From: Arthrobacter sp. cf158
Lineage (GTDB): Bacteria; Actinomycetota; Actinomycetes; Actinomycetales; Micrococcaceae
Length of the DNA: 64,000 nt
NCBI RefSeq assembly: GCF_900106835.1
Contig: NZ_FNNR01000001.1
Coordinates: 99,182-163,181 of the forward strand
Reading direction: 5' to 3'
Shown here: one piece after another, positions 23,917 through 32,381 of the stretch
Numbering within the stretch: position 1 is the stretch's first letter
Layout: each line of letters opens with the position of its first letter
Notes under the pieces: generated by a model
Seen by the model: the letters and a program-made list of their open reading frames with translations, nothing else
What the model was told of the DNA's origin: nothing
Databases searched by the model: none
Translations under genes and position numbers: made by a program

Positions 23917-25062
23917 ATGAACCGCACCGCAGCCTTGAACCCGAGTCCGCGAACACTGGACGTCAACAGCGTGGTCCACTTCGACCGGCTGGTCAGCGCC
24001 GGAGCGGGGTCCATGAACGGCTGGCACGCACAGTCGCTGGACCTGCGGGGCCACGCACGAACCCTCAAGGCCCTGGATCCCCAAGGCGCGATCTTCCTGG
24101 GGTGTACGTTCGACGACGGCGTGGAAGAAAGTTTGCGACGCCGCGGGGCACTCATCTTCCCCAAGCTCCAAGGAGTTCCGTTCGATCCCTACCGGGGCCG
24201 GCTCTACACCGCCGCAGAGCTTTACGAAGACATCTCCTCAACAGACTACGAATCCACGCTGGACGCACAGGTCTACCAGTGGAGCATTCTCCCCGGGCAG
24301 CGGGCCAGCCTGGACGCCACCCTCGCCGCAGCCCTTCACGACCATGCGATCGGCGCTGCCCTGGACGATGTGCTTGACCATGGCGCGCTCGCAAAGGCCA
24401 AGCTGGTAGGGGTGATGGGAGGACACGCCGCCCAGCGCGGGACCACGGAATTCGCGGAGGCAGCGCGGCTTGGCCGGTTGCTCGCCCAAGCCGGATTTGC
24501 CGTCGCCACCGGCGGCGGACCCGGGGCCATGGAAGCCGCCAACATGGGCGCCTACTTGAGTGGACTGCCCGACGCCGACTCCACGGCCGCCGTCGAGCAG
24601 CTCGCCGCAGTGCCCGGGTTCAGGCCCTCAGTGTCGGCGTGGGCCCGCCAGGCAGCGGCCGTCGTTGAACGTTATCCGGAAGGCACCCCCACCCTGGGGA
24701 TCCCCACGTGGTTTTACGGGCACGAACCGCCCAACCTGTTCGCGACGCACATCGCCAAATACTTCGCCAACGCTGTTCGCGAAGCCATCCTGCTGGAGCT
24801 CTGCAATGGCGGAATAGTCTTCCTCCCGGGAGCCGCCGGAACCGTGCAGGAGATCTTCCAGGACGCCTGCGAGAACTATTACGGAGCCCCGCAAACCATC
24901 ACCCCCATGGTGCTGGTGGGCCGCGAGCACTGGGAAAGAACGTTTCCCGCCTGGCCCATGCTGCAAAGCCTCGCCGCAGGAAAACCCATGGAGGACAAGA
25001 TCTTCCTTGTGGATACGGTGGAAGAAGCGCTCGCCGTGGTGTCAGGCAGGGGCCCTGGCTAG
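23917..25062 (+). CDS. LOG-family Rossmann protein (lysine-decarboxylase-like fold)
   Basis: 381-residue protein. The C-terminal half is the LOG/lysine-decarboxylase-like domain: GVMGGHAAQRGT, VATGGGPGAMEAAN and PGAAGTVQEIFQDA, a variant of the PGGxGTxxE motif. LOG enzymes release cytokinin bases from nucleotides, but larger bacterial relatives such as this one have no settled role. The N-terminal 160 residues (FLGCTFDDGVEESLRRRGA) precede the fold and are not recognised. The start is set by the TACGCT box 6 nt upstream. The TAG stop shares a CTAG with the stop of the convergent protease gene. Confidence 0.82.
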   Translation: MNRTAALNPSPRTLDVNSVVHFDRLVSAGAGSMNGWHAQSLDLRGHARTLKALDPQGAIFLGCTFDDGVEESLRRRGALIFPKLQGVPFDPYRGRLYTAAELYEDISSTDYESTLDAQVYQWSILPGQRASLDATLAAALHDHAIGAALDDVLDHGALAKAKLVGVMGGHAAQRGTTEFAEAARLGRLLAQAGFAVATGGGPGAMEAANMGAYLSGLPDADSTAAVEQLAAVPGFRPSVSAWARQAAAVVERYPEGTPTLGIPTWFYGHEPPNLFATHIAKYFANAVREAILLELCNGGIVFLPGAAGTVQEIFQDACENYYGAPQTITPMVLVGREHWERTFPAWPMLQSLAAGKPMEDKIFLVDTVEEALAVVSGRGPG

Positions 25063-25994
25063 AAGTCCTTGCTGCACGGGCCAGTGCCTAGCCGGGCCAA
25101 GCCGGTCCGGTCGCCGGCAGCGTAGTCCCGGACCCAGGACGCCTGGTCATACATGAGCTGCCGGGGATCATCCACGTGGTCCAGTCCCAGCAGGTGTCCC
25201 AGCTCGTGCATGATCACCGCCACGCCGATCTCCTGGCCGTTGGGTGTGTCCACAATTCCGGCGAACTGGGGTGCATCCAAAGACACGGTGCCCGTCACGT
25301 ACGCCTTGTAGCCGTTGCTCAGGCCAATCGAGGAACTCCCGCCCAAGCCCACGGTTTGGCCCGTCAGTCGCGGCACTTGCTCAGGAGTGCTCCACGCAAT
25401 GAGCACAGGAGCCCACCGGTCCCCGTACCGGGAGGGCTGGTATCCGGCCCTGTTGGTAGAGGGGACCTCGGAGCTTGGACCGTCAAAGATGAATTTCAAT
25501 CCGGTGGCCACACTGGCACGCCGGACCGCTTCGTCCACCAGGGGCTGCCAGGAAGCGGATGCCAGATCGGAATTCACCACGTAGTGGATCGGCCTGCATG
25601 GTGAGTAGGCCAGCGGAGATCCATCATCCTTGACCGCCAGGAATTTGTACGAGCTGCTGGGCCGATTCACCGGGGCCGGTGTGCCAAGGGGAGCATCAGC
25701 TTCTTCCCGACCAGGGAGCGGATCCTGGCGCTGGCCGAACGGCACCAGGCCAGGCCGCGGCTGCTGGCTTTGGGTAGCGCTGGATCCGTAGAGGAATTGC
25801 TGCAGGTCCCCGCTGAAGTACGCTCCCGCAATGACCAGGCCCAGGACGCTGAACAGGAAGAGTATGGCCGCGATGCTGCTGTGCTTGATGGGTGGCCGCG
25901 GCGTTGGGGGATCCGGTGGCTGCGAACTGACCGGAAGAAAATTTGGCCGAGGGGGATCCGGATCCGGCCCCTGGGGCGGCCCGTAAGGTTCCAT
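25059..25994 (-). CDS. Membrane-anchored metzincin-type zinc protease (matrixin-like)
   Basis: 311-residue protein: Pro-rich cytoplasmic N-terminus (about 45 residues), one membrane segment (AAILFLFSVLGLVIAG) and an outer catalytic domain. The zinc site is HELGHLLGLDH (His263, Glu264, His267, His273), followed by a Met-turn candidate in LMYDQ (Met281). This is the HExxHxxGxxH signature of matrixin/M10-like peptidases. SYKFLAVKDDGSPLAYSPCR matches the paralogous gene at 26117, and the C-termini end alike (PCSKDF and PCRKDI). The topology is type II, so the protease faces outward. The substrate is unknown. Confidence 0.85.
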   Translation of the reverse strand: MEPYGPPQGPDPDPPRPNFLPVSSQPPDPPTPRPPIKHSSIAAILFLFSVLGLVIAGAYFSGDLQQFLYGSSATQSQQPRPGLVPFGQRQDPLPGREEADAPLGTPAPVNRPSSSYKFLAVKDDGSPLAYSPCRPIHYVVNSDLASASWQPLVDEAVRRASVATGLKFIFDGPSSEVPSTNRAGYQPSRYGDRWAPVLIAWSTPEQVPRLTGQTVGLGGSSSIGLSNGYKAYVTGTVSLDAPQFAGIVDTPNGQEIGVAVIMHELGHLLGLDHVDDPRQLMYDQASWVRDYAAGDRTGLARLGTGPCSKDF

Positions 25995-26116
25995 GGAACC
26001 CCCTGACGTGGAGGCTGCGACGGGAGCTGGGGCGCCGCCGTCGGCAGTGTGTGGTCAGCATAAGTCCGGCGCCGCCGTGAGTCCATGCCGGAACTGTCCC
26101 GGCCCCCGGGCTGTGC

Positions 26117-27037
26117 TCAGATGTCCTTGCGGCAGGGTGCTGAGGAGAGAAGGTGCAGGCCCGTCAGATCGCCCGCGGCGAGGCCGTCCGGGGCGCCGAT
26201 TTCCGGGTACATGAGCTGGACCGGATCCTCCACGTGGTCCAGACCCATCACGTGCCCCAGTTCATGCTGCATGACGGCCAGGACGTAGTCGGCACCTTCC
26301 GGGTCAGCCAGGAGCTCGGATACCTGCGGAGTGTCCAGTTCCAAGCTGCCGGTGATGTAGCTCTTGGGGCCCTTGTTGAGCGAATACATGGTGCTGCCAC
26401 CTGTGCCGATCACCTTGTCCGCCAGGGCCGGTGCTGCCTCAGGCGTGGTCCACGAGATCAGCAGGGGAGCCCACCGTTCTCCGTACTTCGATGGCTGGTA
26501 CGGTTCGCGCCGCTCCACCGGAAGCTCGTCCGTGGTGCCATCGTTCACGAACTGGATGCCTGATGCTGCGGAGACGTTGGCAATGGCCGTGGCAAGGAGT
26601 TCATCGGAGCCCACGGGTGCCGACGCGTTGTTCACCACGTAGTGCAGCGGCCGGCAGGGCGAGTAGCCCACCGGCGTGCCGTCGTCGTTGGTGGCCAGGA
26701 ACTTGTACGAATCATTGGTGACCGCCGGCGCCGGAGGTGAGGCCAGCGGTGCGTCCGCCTCCTCATGTCCCGGGGGTGGCGCGTCCAGCGCGCGCGCAGG
26801 TTTTGCCTGGCTTTGCCCGTTCTGCGGTTCACCGGGAAGGTTGATTCCGGGGAACAGGGACGTGATGCGGGGGTCTCCGTGCAGGAACCCGCTGACCACC
26901 ACTGCTACTACCGCCGCGACGCAGGCCATGAGGATGCCTCGGGCAACCCGCCACGCCGTTGCCGTGCTTCGGTGCCTTGGCACACGCGATGTTTCCCGCT
27001 CCGGGTCCACGGTTCTCCATTCCTCACGCCCAGTCAC
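26117..27037 (-). CDS. Membrane-anchored metzincin-type zinc protease, paralog of the neighbour
   Basis: 306-residue paralog of the gene at 25059, same strand, 122 bp apart. A basic N-terminus is followed by one membrane segment (GILMACVAAVVAVVVSGF) and an outer domain with HELGHVMGLDH (His258, Glu259, His262, His268) and Met276 in LMYPE. The shared block YKFLATNDDGTPVGYSPCRP lies before the catalytic part. The pair arose by duplication. A short Pro/Ala-rich spacer separates the membrane segment from the catalytic domain. No propeptide cysteine switch is evident. Confidence 0.85.
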   Translation of the reverse strand: MTGREEWRTVDPERETSRVPRHRSTATAWRVARGILMACVAAVVAVVVSGFLHGDPRITSLFPGINLPGEPQNGQSQAKPARALDAPPPGHEEADAPLASPPAPAVTNDSYKFLATNDDGTPVGYSPCRPLHYVVNNASAPVGSDELLATAIANVSAASGIQFVNDGTTDELPVERREPYQPSKYGERWAPLLISWTTPEAAPALADKVIGTGGSTMYSLNKGPKSYITGSLELDTPQVSELLADPEGADYVLAVMQHELGHVMGLDHVEDPVQLMYPEIGAPDGLAAGDLTGLHLLSSAPCRKDI

Positions 27038-27094
27038 GCGGGGCAGCGCGGAGGACGACCCAACATTACGGGCTGTGGGCAGAGCCGTCCAAAC

Positions 27095-28297
27095 TCAGAC
27101 GATCGCAGCCCCGAACAACAAGCCCAACCCGTAGGTGGCCGCTGCAGCTCCGAGGCCAATGGCAAGCTGCCGCAGCCCGCGGCTCAGCGGCGAGGTTCCG
27201 GACAACAAGCCGACGACGGCGCCGGTCGCCAGCAGCGCGATGCCCACCAGCACCCCGGCCACCAGCAAGGCAGCCACTCCCGTCATGCCGAAAATGAACG
27301 GCAGGATGGGCACGATGGCACCCGACGCGAAGAAGCAGAAGCTGGACAGCGCGGCGCCCCATGCCGAGCCAACGGATTCGTGGTCGTCCGTGGCCGGCTT
27401 TTCCGGCTGCAAGGAGAGGCTGGGGTCGCAGTCGCAGCTGAACACTCCCATGCGTTCGGCCGCGCGGTGTTCAGCGGCCTTGCGCGTCATGCCGCGGGCC
27501 AGGTACACCAGGACCAGTTCGTTGTGTTCGATGTCCAACGACGGTGCTGCCGTAAGAGTTGCTTGCGTGGGCAGGGTGGCGTTGAGCAGTTCCCTTTGCG
27601 AGCGTACTGAAACGTACTCGCCTGCGCCCATGGACAAGGCGCCGGCCAACAAACCTGCCACGCCACTCATGAGCACCACAGGGCTGGGCACACCGGTTGC
27701 TGCCATGCCCATCACCAGTGACAAGTTGCTCACCAGGCCATCGTTGGCCCCAAAGACAGCAGCCCGGAAGGTACCGGAAAGCCTGTTGCGGCCCCGCGTC
27801 GCCAAGCCCCGGACTACTTCTTCGTGGATCTGCTCGTCAGCCACCATGGCCGGCGTCGCAGCGGGCTCGGTGCCGTACGGGGAGCGGCCTTCCGCACGTT
27901 GTGCCAACGCAAGCACAAAGACGGAGCCGAAGTTGCGGGCCAGGAAGCCCAGGAACTGGCTCCGGGCAGAGGCGGCCTTAGGCATGCCGGCGTGCTCGCC
28001 AAGGAGTTTGAGCCAGTGTGCCTCGTGCCGGCCCTCAGCCTCGGCCAGGGCGAGCAGGATTTGCCGTTCTTCGCCGTCCCGCCGTTGGGCGAGTTCGCGG
28101 TACACCGCGGCTTCGGCGCGTTCGTCGGCCAGATACTGCCGCCAACGCCTGATATCCGAGGACGTGGGGGCAGCCGGCAGCACGTCGGTGGTGTCAGGCG
28201 CGGCGTTTCCGGGGACGAATTCTTCGGGGGTGGTTTTTTCGGGGGTGGAGTCCGGAGCAGGGCTCGACGAACTGTGGGATTCCTGGTGCTTTTGCAC
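27095..28297 (-). CDS. Ferritin-like/VIT1 (CCC1) fusion, putative iron or manganese exporter
   Basis: 400-residue two-domain protein. After a 45-residue Pro/Ser/Thr tail, residues 48-165 form a rubrerythrin-like four-helix domain with metal-type acidic residues (YLADERAEAAVYREL, ALAEAEGRHEAHWLKLL, ADEQIHEEVV). Residues 170-400 form the VIT1/CCC1 membrane domain (FGANDGLVSNLSLVMG, GALSMGAGEYVSVRSQ). A short CDCDPSL cysteine motif sits in the central loop. Fusions of this type (MbfA in rhizobia) export Fe2+ or Mn2+ and protect against peroxide. The 230 bp before the start contain short palindromes but no convincing iron box. Confidence 0.88.
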   Translation of the reverse strand: MQKHQESHSSSSPAPDSTPEKTTPEEFVPGNAAPDTTDVLPAAPTSSDIRRWRQYLADERAEAAVYRELAQRRDGEERQILLALAEAEGRHEAHWLKLLGEHAGMPKAASARSQFLGFLARNFGSVFVLALAQRAEGRSPYGTEPAATPAMVADEQIHEEVVRGLATRGRNRLSGTFRAAVFGANDGLVSNLSLVMGMAATGVPSPVVLMSGVAGLLAGALSMGAGEYVSVRSQRELLNATLPTQATLTAAPSLDIEHNELVLVYLARGMTRKAAEHRAAERMGVFSCDCDPSLSLQPEKPATDDHESVGSAWGAALSSFCFFASGAIVPILPFIFGMTGVAALLVAGVLVGIALLATGAVVGLLSGTSPLSRGLRQLAIGLGAAAATYGLGLLFGAAIV

Positions 28298-28527
28298 TTT
28301 CTCTCCTGTGCTGGGTGGGGTAGTTGCGGCCCCATTGCACGCACCACACTACCGCTTATTTCCGCGGTTTTTTGGCCGGTATTCCTTAGCTGGAATGTTC
28401 GGTGCACCGTAAATTCGGCCACCCTTGACCCTCGACTGGGCCGGTGCTCAGATGGAAGGACAGGGGCGGGAGCTCCCCGCATTCCGGTTACCGGGCTTTG
28501 ACCGGCCCACGAGACGGAGGTTGCATC

Positions 28528-28713
28528 ATGGACACCACCGAATCACACGCCAGCCACCCGAGGGCAACCATCGAGTCGGACCCAGCCTATGACTACGCCG
28601 AGGACCAGGAGGTTGATGAAGCCTGGGTGGAGGACGTGGATGCTCCTGAGGACGACGAACGCGTAGTCCCTCTCGATGACACCGAGGAATTCCGCGGGGA
28701 AGAGGAAAGCTAG
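28528..28713 (+). CDS. Small very acidic hypothetical protein
   Basis: 61-residue protein rich in Asp and Glu (for example EDQEVDEAWVEDVDAPEDDE), with no membrane segment or known motif. GGAGG stands about 8 nt before the ATG at 28528. It is divergent from the ferritin-VIT1 gene, and its stop shares a CTAG with the stop of the convergent hypothetical gene. It may be disordered. The composition and the good ribosome-binding site support a real gene, but nothing shows its function. Confidence 0.6.
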   Translation: MDTTESHASHPRATIESDPAYDYAEDQEVDEAWVEDVDAPEDDERVVPLDDTEEFRGEEES

Positions 28714-29135
28714 GCGGGTTCTACGTGGCAGAGGGCAAAGTGCCGCGCTACGCCCTCGCGTTTCCCGGCCGCGGCGACTGTCACCGTCAGCGTCGCTGAA
28801 GCCTCGCACCATTGCGTTGGCCGGACAGCCTGGGCCAGCGCCTGCGCGATCAGCCGCGGCTCAGGATACCTGAAGTGCTTGGTGCCGTTCCCGGCCGGAA
28901 AGGTCACGGCGCCCAGGAAGAGGTCGACGGCGGGAATCACCCTCACCGTTCGGGCGGCGGGGAGGGCCGGGGTGCTGGGTGCGTGGGTGGTATCGCCTTG
29001 GTACGGCAAGGGACTGCTCCTCGGGGAGAGTGCTCTTGCCCGCTCGGTTGTCTCTGGTCCGGGGCGGGCCGCTTCCTCATCCGAACCACCCGTGAACATG
29101 GGGTTGGTGTGTGGCCAGTCGGAGCTTGGCACCAC
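28710..29135 (-). CDS. Hypothetical protein
   Basis: Up to 141 residues. The N-terminal 55 residues are low-complexity and polar, and the C-terminal 80 (TVRVIPAVDLFLGAVTFPAG, RYPEPRLIAQALAQAV, CEASATLTVTVAAA) look like a folded alpha/beta domain. GC-rich third positions support coding. The start is unclear: ATG 29135 and ATG 29099 are both possible. I do not recognise the family. The repeat array at 29181 lies immediately upstream. Its stop overlaps that of the acidic protein gene in a CTAG. Confidence 0.45.
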   Translation of the reverse strand: MVPSSDWPHTNPMFTGGSDEEAARPGPETTERARALSPRSSPLPYQGDTTHAPSTPALPAARTVRVIPAVDLFLGAVTFPAGNGTKHFRYPEPRLIAQALAQAVRPTQWCEASATLTVTVAAAGKREGVARHFALCHVEPA

Positions 29136-29180
29136 ATCTCTTGAAGCTGTGACAACCCTACCTCAGGCGCTCCTGGTGTG

Positions 29181-29911
29181 AGGCCCGATTTACGCCCCTT
29201 CCCTTGGCTGAGGCGCGCAGTGTGGGCCTCGCATGTGGGGGTGTTTGTTGTGGGGTCTGGTGTGCGTGTTTGGGTGGGGTTTTGGTGCGCAGTGTGGGCC
29301 TCGCAAACGGGGGGTGTGTGTTGTGGGGCCCGTTTTACGCCCCTTGCCTTGGCTGAGGGGCGCAGTGTGGGCCCCGCAAAGGTGGGGGGTGTGTTGTGGG
29401 GCCCGTTTTACGCCCTTTCCCTTGGTTGAGGCGCGCTGTGTGGGCCTCGCAAACGGGGGGTGTGTGTTGTGGGGCCCGTTTTACGCCCTTTCCCTTGGTT
29501 GAGGCGCGCTGTGTGGGCCCCGCAAGGGGGTGTTGTGGGGTCTGGTGTGCGTGTTTGGGTGGCGTTTTGGGGCGCCGAGTGGGCCCCGCATGTGGGGGGT
29601 GTTTGTTGTGGGGCCCGTTTTACGCCCCTTGCCTTGGCTGAGGGGCGCAGTGTGGGCCTCGCAAACGGGGGGTGTGTGTTGTGGGGCCTGGTGTGCGTGT
29701 TTGTTGTGGGGCCTGGTTTGCGCCCCTTCCCTTGGCTGAGGCGCGCAGTGTGGGCCCCGCATGTGGGGGGTGTTTGTTGTGTGGCCTGGTTTGCGCCCTT
29801 TTCCTTGGCTGAGGGGCGCAGTGTGGGCCCCGCAAACGGGGGGTGTTTGTTGTGGGGCCTGGTGTGCGTGTTTGGGTGGGGTTTTGGGGCGCAGTGTGGG
29901 CCCCGCAAACG
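29181..29911. repeat. Ten-unit tandem array of about 72-bp G/T-rich repeats with two module types
   Basis: The anchor TGTGGGCC(C/T)CGCA occurs ten times, starting near 29221, 29292, 29365, 29438, 29511, 29579 (shortened), 29651, 29748, 29820 and 29893. Spacings are 68-73 bp except one of 97. Each unit continues with a G-tract, TGTTGTGGGG, and one of two tails. Tail A is TTTTACGCCC...CCTTGGCTGAGG; tail B is TGGTGTGCGTGTTTGGG. The order is roughly B A A A B A hybrid A B. Frames stay open in several phases because the unit has few stops, but the unit length is not a multiple of three and no frame is conserved, so I read it as non-coding. Together with the terminator at 29935 it fills the gap between 29136 and 29992. 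Confidence 0.9.
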
Positions 29912-29934
29912 TGCACTTCCCGGGGGACACAACA

Positions 29935-29970
29935 ACGGCGGCGCTGCCCCGAAAAGGGGAGCGCCGCCGT
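29935..29970 (-). terminator. Strong intrinsic terminator of the symporter gene
   Basis: Bases 29935-29945 pair with 29960-29970 (11 bp) and CCCC 29947-29950 with GGGG 29956-29959, with one bulged G and loop GAAAA. On the minus strand a TTGTTGTGT stretch follows. It lies between the symporter stop and the repeat array. Confidence 0.85.
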
Positions 29971-29992
29971 CGAACGTTCTGTTGGTAGCTGG

Positions 29993-31528
29993 TTACTTGT
30001 GGCTGCTGACCGGGTGGACTTCAGGCGGCAATTCGTCTGAAACAGCACCGGCAACCCGCTTGTCCCAAGCCTCACGAACGGCAGGGTCCGTAGGCGGAGT
30101 GAGCAGCGAAATCACCACGTACGCGATGAACGAGGCTGCCAGGCCGAAGTAGATCGGCTCGTTGGCGTAGACGCCGTCCGCGCTGGGGATGGCTCCCACG
30201 GCGAAGAGAATCAGCAGGGTGAGCGTCAGGACTGAACCCACCGCCATGGACCACGCGGCGGCAATGCCCGTGCCGCGCTTCCACACGAGGCCACCCAGAA
30301 TGGCAACCAGGAGGCCACCCACCAGGATGTCGTAGGCAATGGTGAGGGCAACCACCACGTCCTGCGCCGCCATGGAGATCAGTACGGCAACGATGCCCAG
30401 GCCCAGGACCCAGTAACGGTTGGCTTTGACGTCGTGCTCCGGGTTTTCGGTGTCATCAGTGTTGATGGTCTTGCCGAACCAGCTGGCCACGAACGGCACG
30501 ACGTCGGCGCGTGCCACCGTTGCGGCTGCGATCAGGGCACCCGAAGCGGTGGACATCATGGCTGCGACAGCCGCGGCCATGACCAAGCCGCCAATGCCTA
30601 CGGGCAGGATGTGCGTTGCTACCTCTGCGTAGACCACGTCCTTGCCGAGGTTGGCGACGTCGATGTCAGGCAGGGCAACGCGGGCAGCGAGGCCGATCAA
30701 GGCGCCGGCGATGCCGTAAAGGATGCAGTAGACGCCGGCAGTGGCGCCGCCCCAACGGGCAACCGTGGGGGTCTTGGCGGTGAAGACGCGCTGCCAGATG
30801 TCCTGGCCGATCAGGAGACCCAGTGTGTAGACCACGAAGTAGGTGATGATCGTCTGGACGCCGATGCCGTCGATCTGGAAGAAGCTCGCGTCGAGGCGTT
30901 CACGGATGCCGTCCATGCCGCCCGCTGCGTTCATGACGAAGGGGAGCATCAGGAAGAAGATGCCAACAGTCTTGATGATGAACTGGACCTGGTCGGCCAG
31001 GGTGATGGACCACATGCCGCCGATGGTGGAGTAGACCAGCACGATTGCGCCGCCAACGGCGATGGCCAGCCAACGCTCCCAGTCAAACAGCACAACGAAG
31101 ATGGTGGCGTAGGCGCCGGTGGACGTGGCGCACAGCATCAGCGTGTAGGCCAGCATCACTATTCCGGAGGTCTGGGTGGCCTTGCTGCCGTAGCGAAGGC
31201 TCAGCATTTGGGAGACCGTGTAGATCTTCAGACGCTGGATGGTGCCGGCGAACAGGAGGCTGAGCAGCAGCACGCCCGAGCCGATGGCCACTACCAGCCA
31301 CATGCCGGAGATGCCGAACTTGTAGCCGAGGCCGACGCCGCCAACGGTGGATGCGCCACCGAGGACCACTGCGGCCATGGTGCCGGTGTAAAGGAAGGGT
31401 CCCAGGCGGCGGCCGGCCACCAGGAAGTCGCTGTTGTTCTTGGTGCGGGACTTGCCCCACCAACCGAATGCCAGCATGGCGAGCAGGTACACCACCACGA
31501 TTGCGATGTTAATAGCCGAAGATTCCAT
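29993..31528 (-). CDS. Sodium:solute symporter (SSS family)
   Basis: 511-residue transporter with about 13 membrane segments. Family marks include SDFLVAGRRLGPFLYTGT in the first loop, the segment VYSTIGGMWSITLADQVQ (the SSS signature region) and MSTASGALIAAATVARADV. The ATG at 31528 is chosen because AAGGA stands about 7 nt upstream. It is divergent from the XRE-cupin regulator gene, which probably controls it. With the ureohydrolase and ThDP enzyme nearby, a guanidino compound, amine or related amino acid is the likely substrate. That is inference from context; SSS specificity cannot be read from sequence. Confidence 0.88.
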   Translation of the reverse strand: MESSAINIAIVVVYLLAMLAFGWWGKSRTKNNSDFLVAGRRLGPFLYTGTMAAVVLGGASTVGGVGLGYKFGISGMWLVVAIGSGVLLLSLLFAGTIQRLKIYTVSQMLSLRYGSKATQTSGIVMLAYTLMLCATSTGAYATIFVVLFDWERWLAIAVGGAIVLVYSTIGGMWSITLADQVQFIIKTVGIFFLMLPFVMNAAGGMDGIRERLDASFFQIDGIGVQTIITYFVVYTLGLLIGQDIWQRVFTAKTPTVARWGGATAGVYCILYGIAGALIGLAARVALPDIDVANLGKDVVYAEVATHILPVGIGGLVMAAAVAAMMSTASGALIAAATVARADVVPFVASWFGKTINTDDTENPEHDVKANRYWVLGLGIVAVLISMAAQDVVVALTIAYDILVGGLLVAILGGLVWKRGTGIAAAWSMAVGSVLTLTLLILFAVGAIPSADGVYANEPIYFGLAASFIAYVVISLLTPPTDPAVREAWDKRVAGAVSDELPPEVHPVSSHK

Positions 31529-31625
31529 GAACGGTCCTTGTAGCTGATGCACGGAGGTTGGGGTTTTCGACGATACTCCTGCGAAGCGTCGAAGTCTCTG
31601 TGCTGATGATTTGAGATTGGGGATG

Positions 31626-31673
31626 TGTTGTGTGCCTCACAGACAACACTTGTTGCCTATGAGGATATGTTGT
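31626..31673. promoter_or_regulatory. Cluster of TGTTG/CAACA elements in the symporter-regulator divergent region
   Basis: TGTTGT (31626-31631) and ACAACA (31643-31648) form an inverted repeat. CAACA-CT-TGTTG (31644-31655) is a perfect palindrome followed by GCCTA, and TGTTGT recurs at 31668-31673. The block TAGGCAAC (read on the minus strand) recurs at 35633 before the ureohydrolase gene. These are candidate operators for the XRE-cupin regulator. Confidence 0.5.
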
Positions 31674-31794
31674 GATGGGAGTAACAGTCAAGATCCTTTG
31701 GTCATGCTTCCGCGTATTCTGGCGTTCTTGGCCTGTCTCCCGGCTACTATTGCTCCAATGACAGGGCCACATGACAGGCCTGAAAGGTTCGTGA

Positions 31795-32370
31795 ATGAAG
31801 GCTCTACCCGTTGAACCGAGCAATGTTCCCGTTGCCATCGGTTCCAGAATCCGCGCAGCCCGGCAGGCGCAGCGCCTCACCATCGAGCAAGTAGCGGATG
31901 CTACCGGACTGACCAAGGGCTTCCTCAGCCGCGTGGAGCGGGACCTGACATCGCCGTCGGTCGCGTCACTGGTCACGCTGTGCCAGGTTCTGTCCGTGTC
32001 CGTGGGTGATTTGTTTGCGGCTCCGGAGACCCATCTGACCAAACGCGACGACGGCCCCCGCATTTCCCTGGGTGGCCAAGGCATAGTGGAGCGCCTGCTC
32101 ACGGCGCGCTCAGAGCGTCGTTTGCAGATACTGCAGGCCACCATAGAACCGCGTGGCCGTGGCGAGAACGAGTTGTACGCGGTGGACTGCGACGTCGATG
32201 TCCTGCATGTGGTTAAGGGGCGGATCAAGCTCATCCTGACCAATGAGGAATACGACCTCGAAGAAGGGGACACCCTCTCCTTCCCGGGCCGTGAACCCCA
32301 CACCTGGATCAACCCCACGGATGAAACCGTCGAGGTTCTGTGGGTACTGGTTCCTGCAGCCAGCCGCTAG
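31795..32370 (+). CDS. XRE-family regulator with C-terminal cupin sensor domain
   Basis: 191-residue regulator. Residues 14-70 form a Cro/CI-type helix-turn-helix (IGSRIRAARQAQRLTIEQV, TGLTKGFLSRVERDL). Residues 105-188 form a cupin barrel (VLHVVKGRIKLILTNEEY, LEEGDTLSFPGREPHTW), as in PuuR-type repressors of amine catabolism. The ATG at 31795 has AAAGG upstream. It is divergent from the symporter gene with 266 bp between starts that contain several TGTTG/CAACA elements. It likely controls the symporter and, through a similar site at 35633, the ureohydrolase operon. Confidence 0.9.
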   Translation: MKALPVEPSNVPVAIGSRIRAARQAQRLTIEQVADATGLTKGFLSRVERDLTSPSVASLVTLCQVLSVSVGDLFAAPETHLTKRDDGPRISLGGQGIVERLLTARSERRLQILQATIEPRGRGENELYAVDCDVDVLHVVKGRIKLILTNEEYDLEEGDTLSFPGREPHTWINPTDETVEVLWVLVPAASR

Positions 32371-32381
32371 TACCGGGGCGC

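Noticed and set aside
28351-28373. Terminator-like ACCGC...GCGGT followed by six T
   Set aside because: The stem is only 5 bp and no plus-strand gene lies upstream for it to terminate. It sits in the promoter region of the ferritin-VIT1 gene.
29181-29911. CRISPR array
   Set aside because: Regular spacing was considered, but the sequences between anchors are themselves repeats of two modules rather than unique spacers, and no cas gene is present in the window.
29408-30152. Several 150-230-codon frames on both strands across the repeat array
   Set aside because: They exist because the repeat has few stops. The 68-73-bp unit shifts frame between copies, so the encoded peptide is not kept.
30434-31543. 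369-codon plus-strand frame opposite the symporter
   Set aside because: His/Asp/Gly-rich mirror of a membrane protein gene, as expected from antisense of hydrophobic codons.
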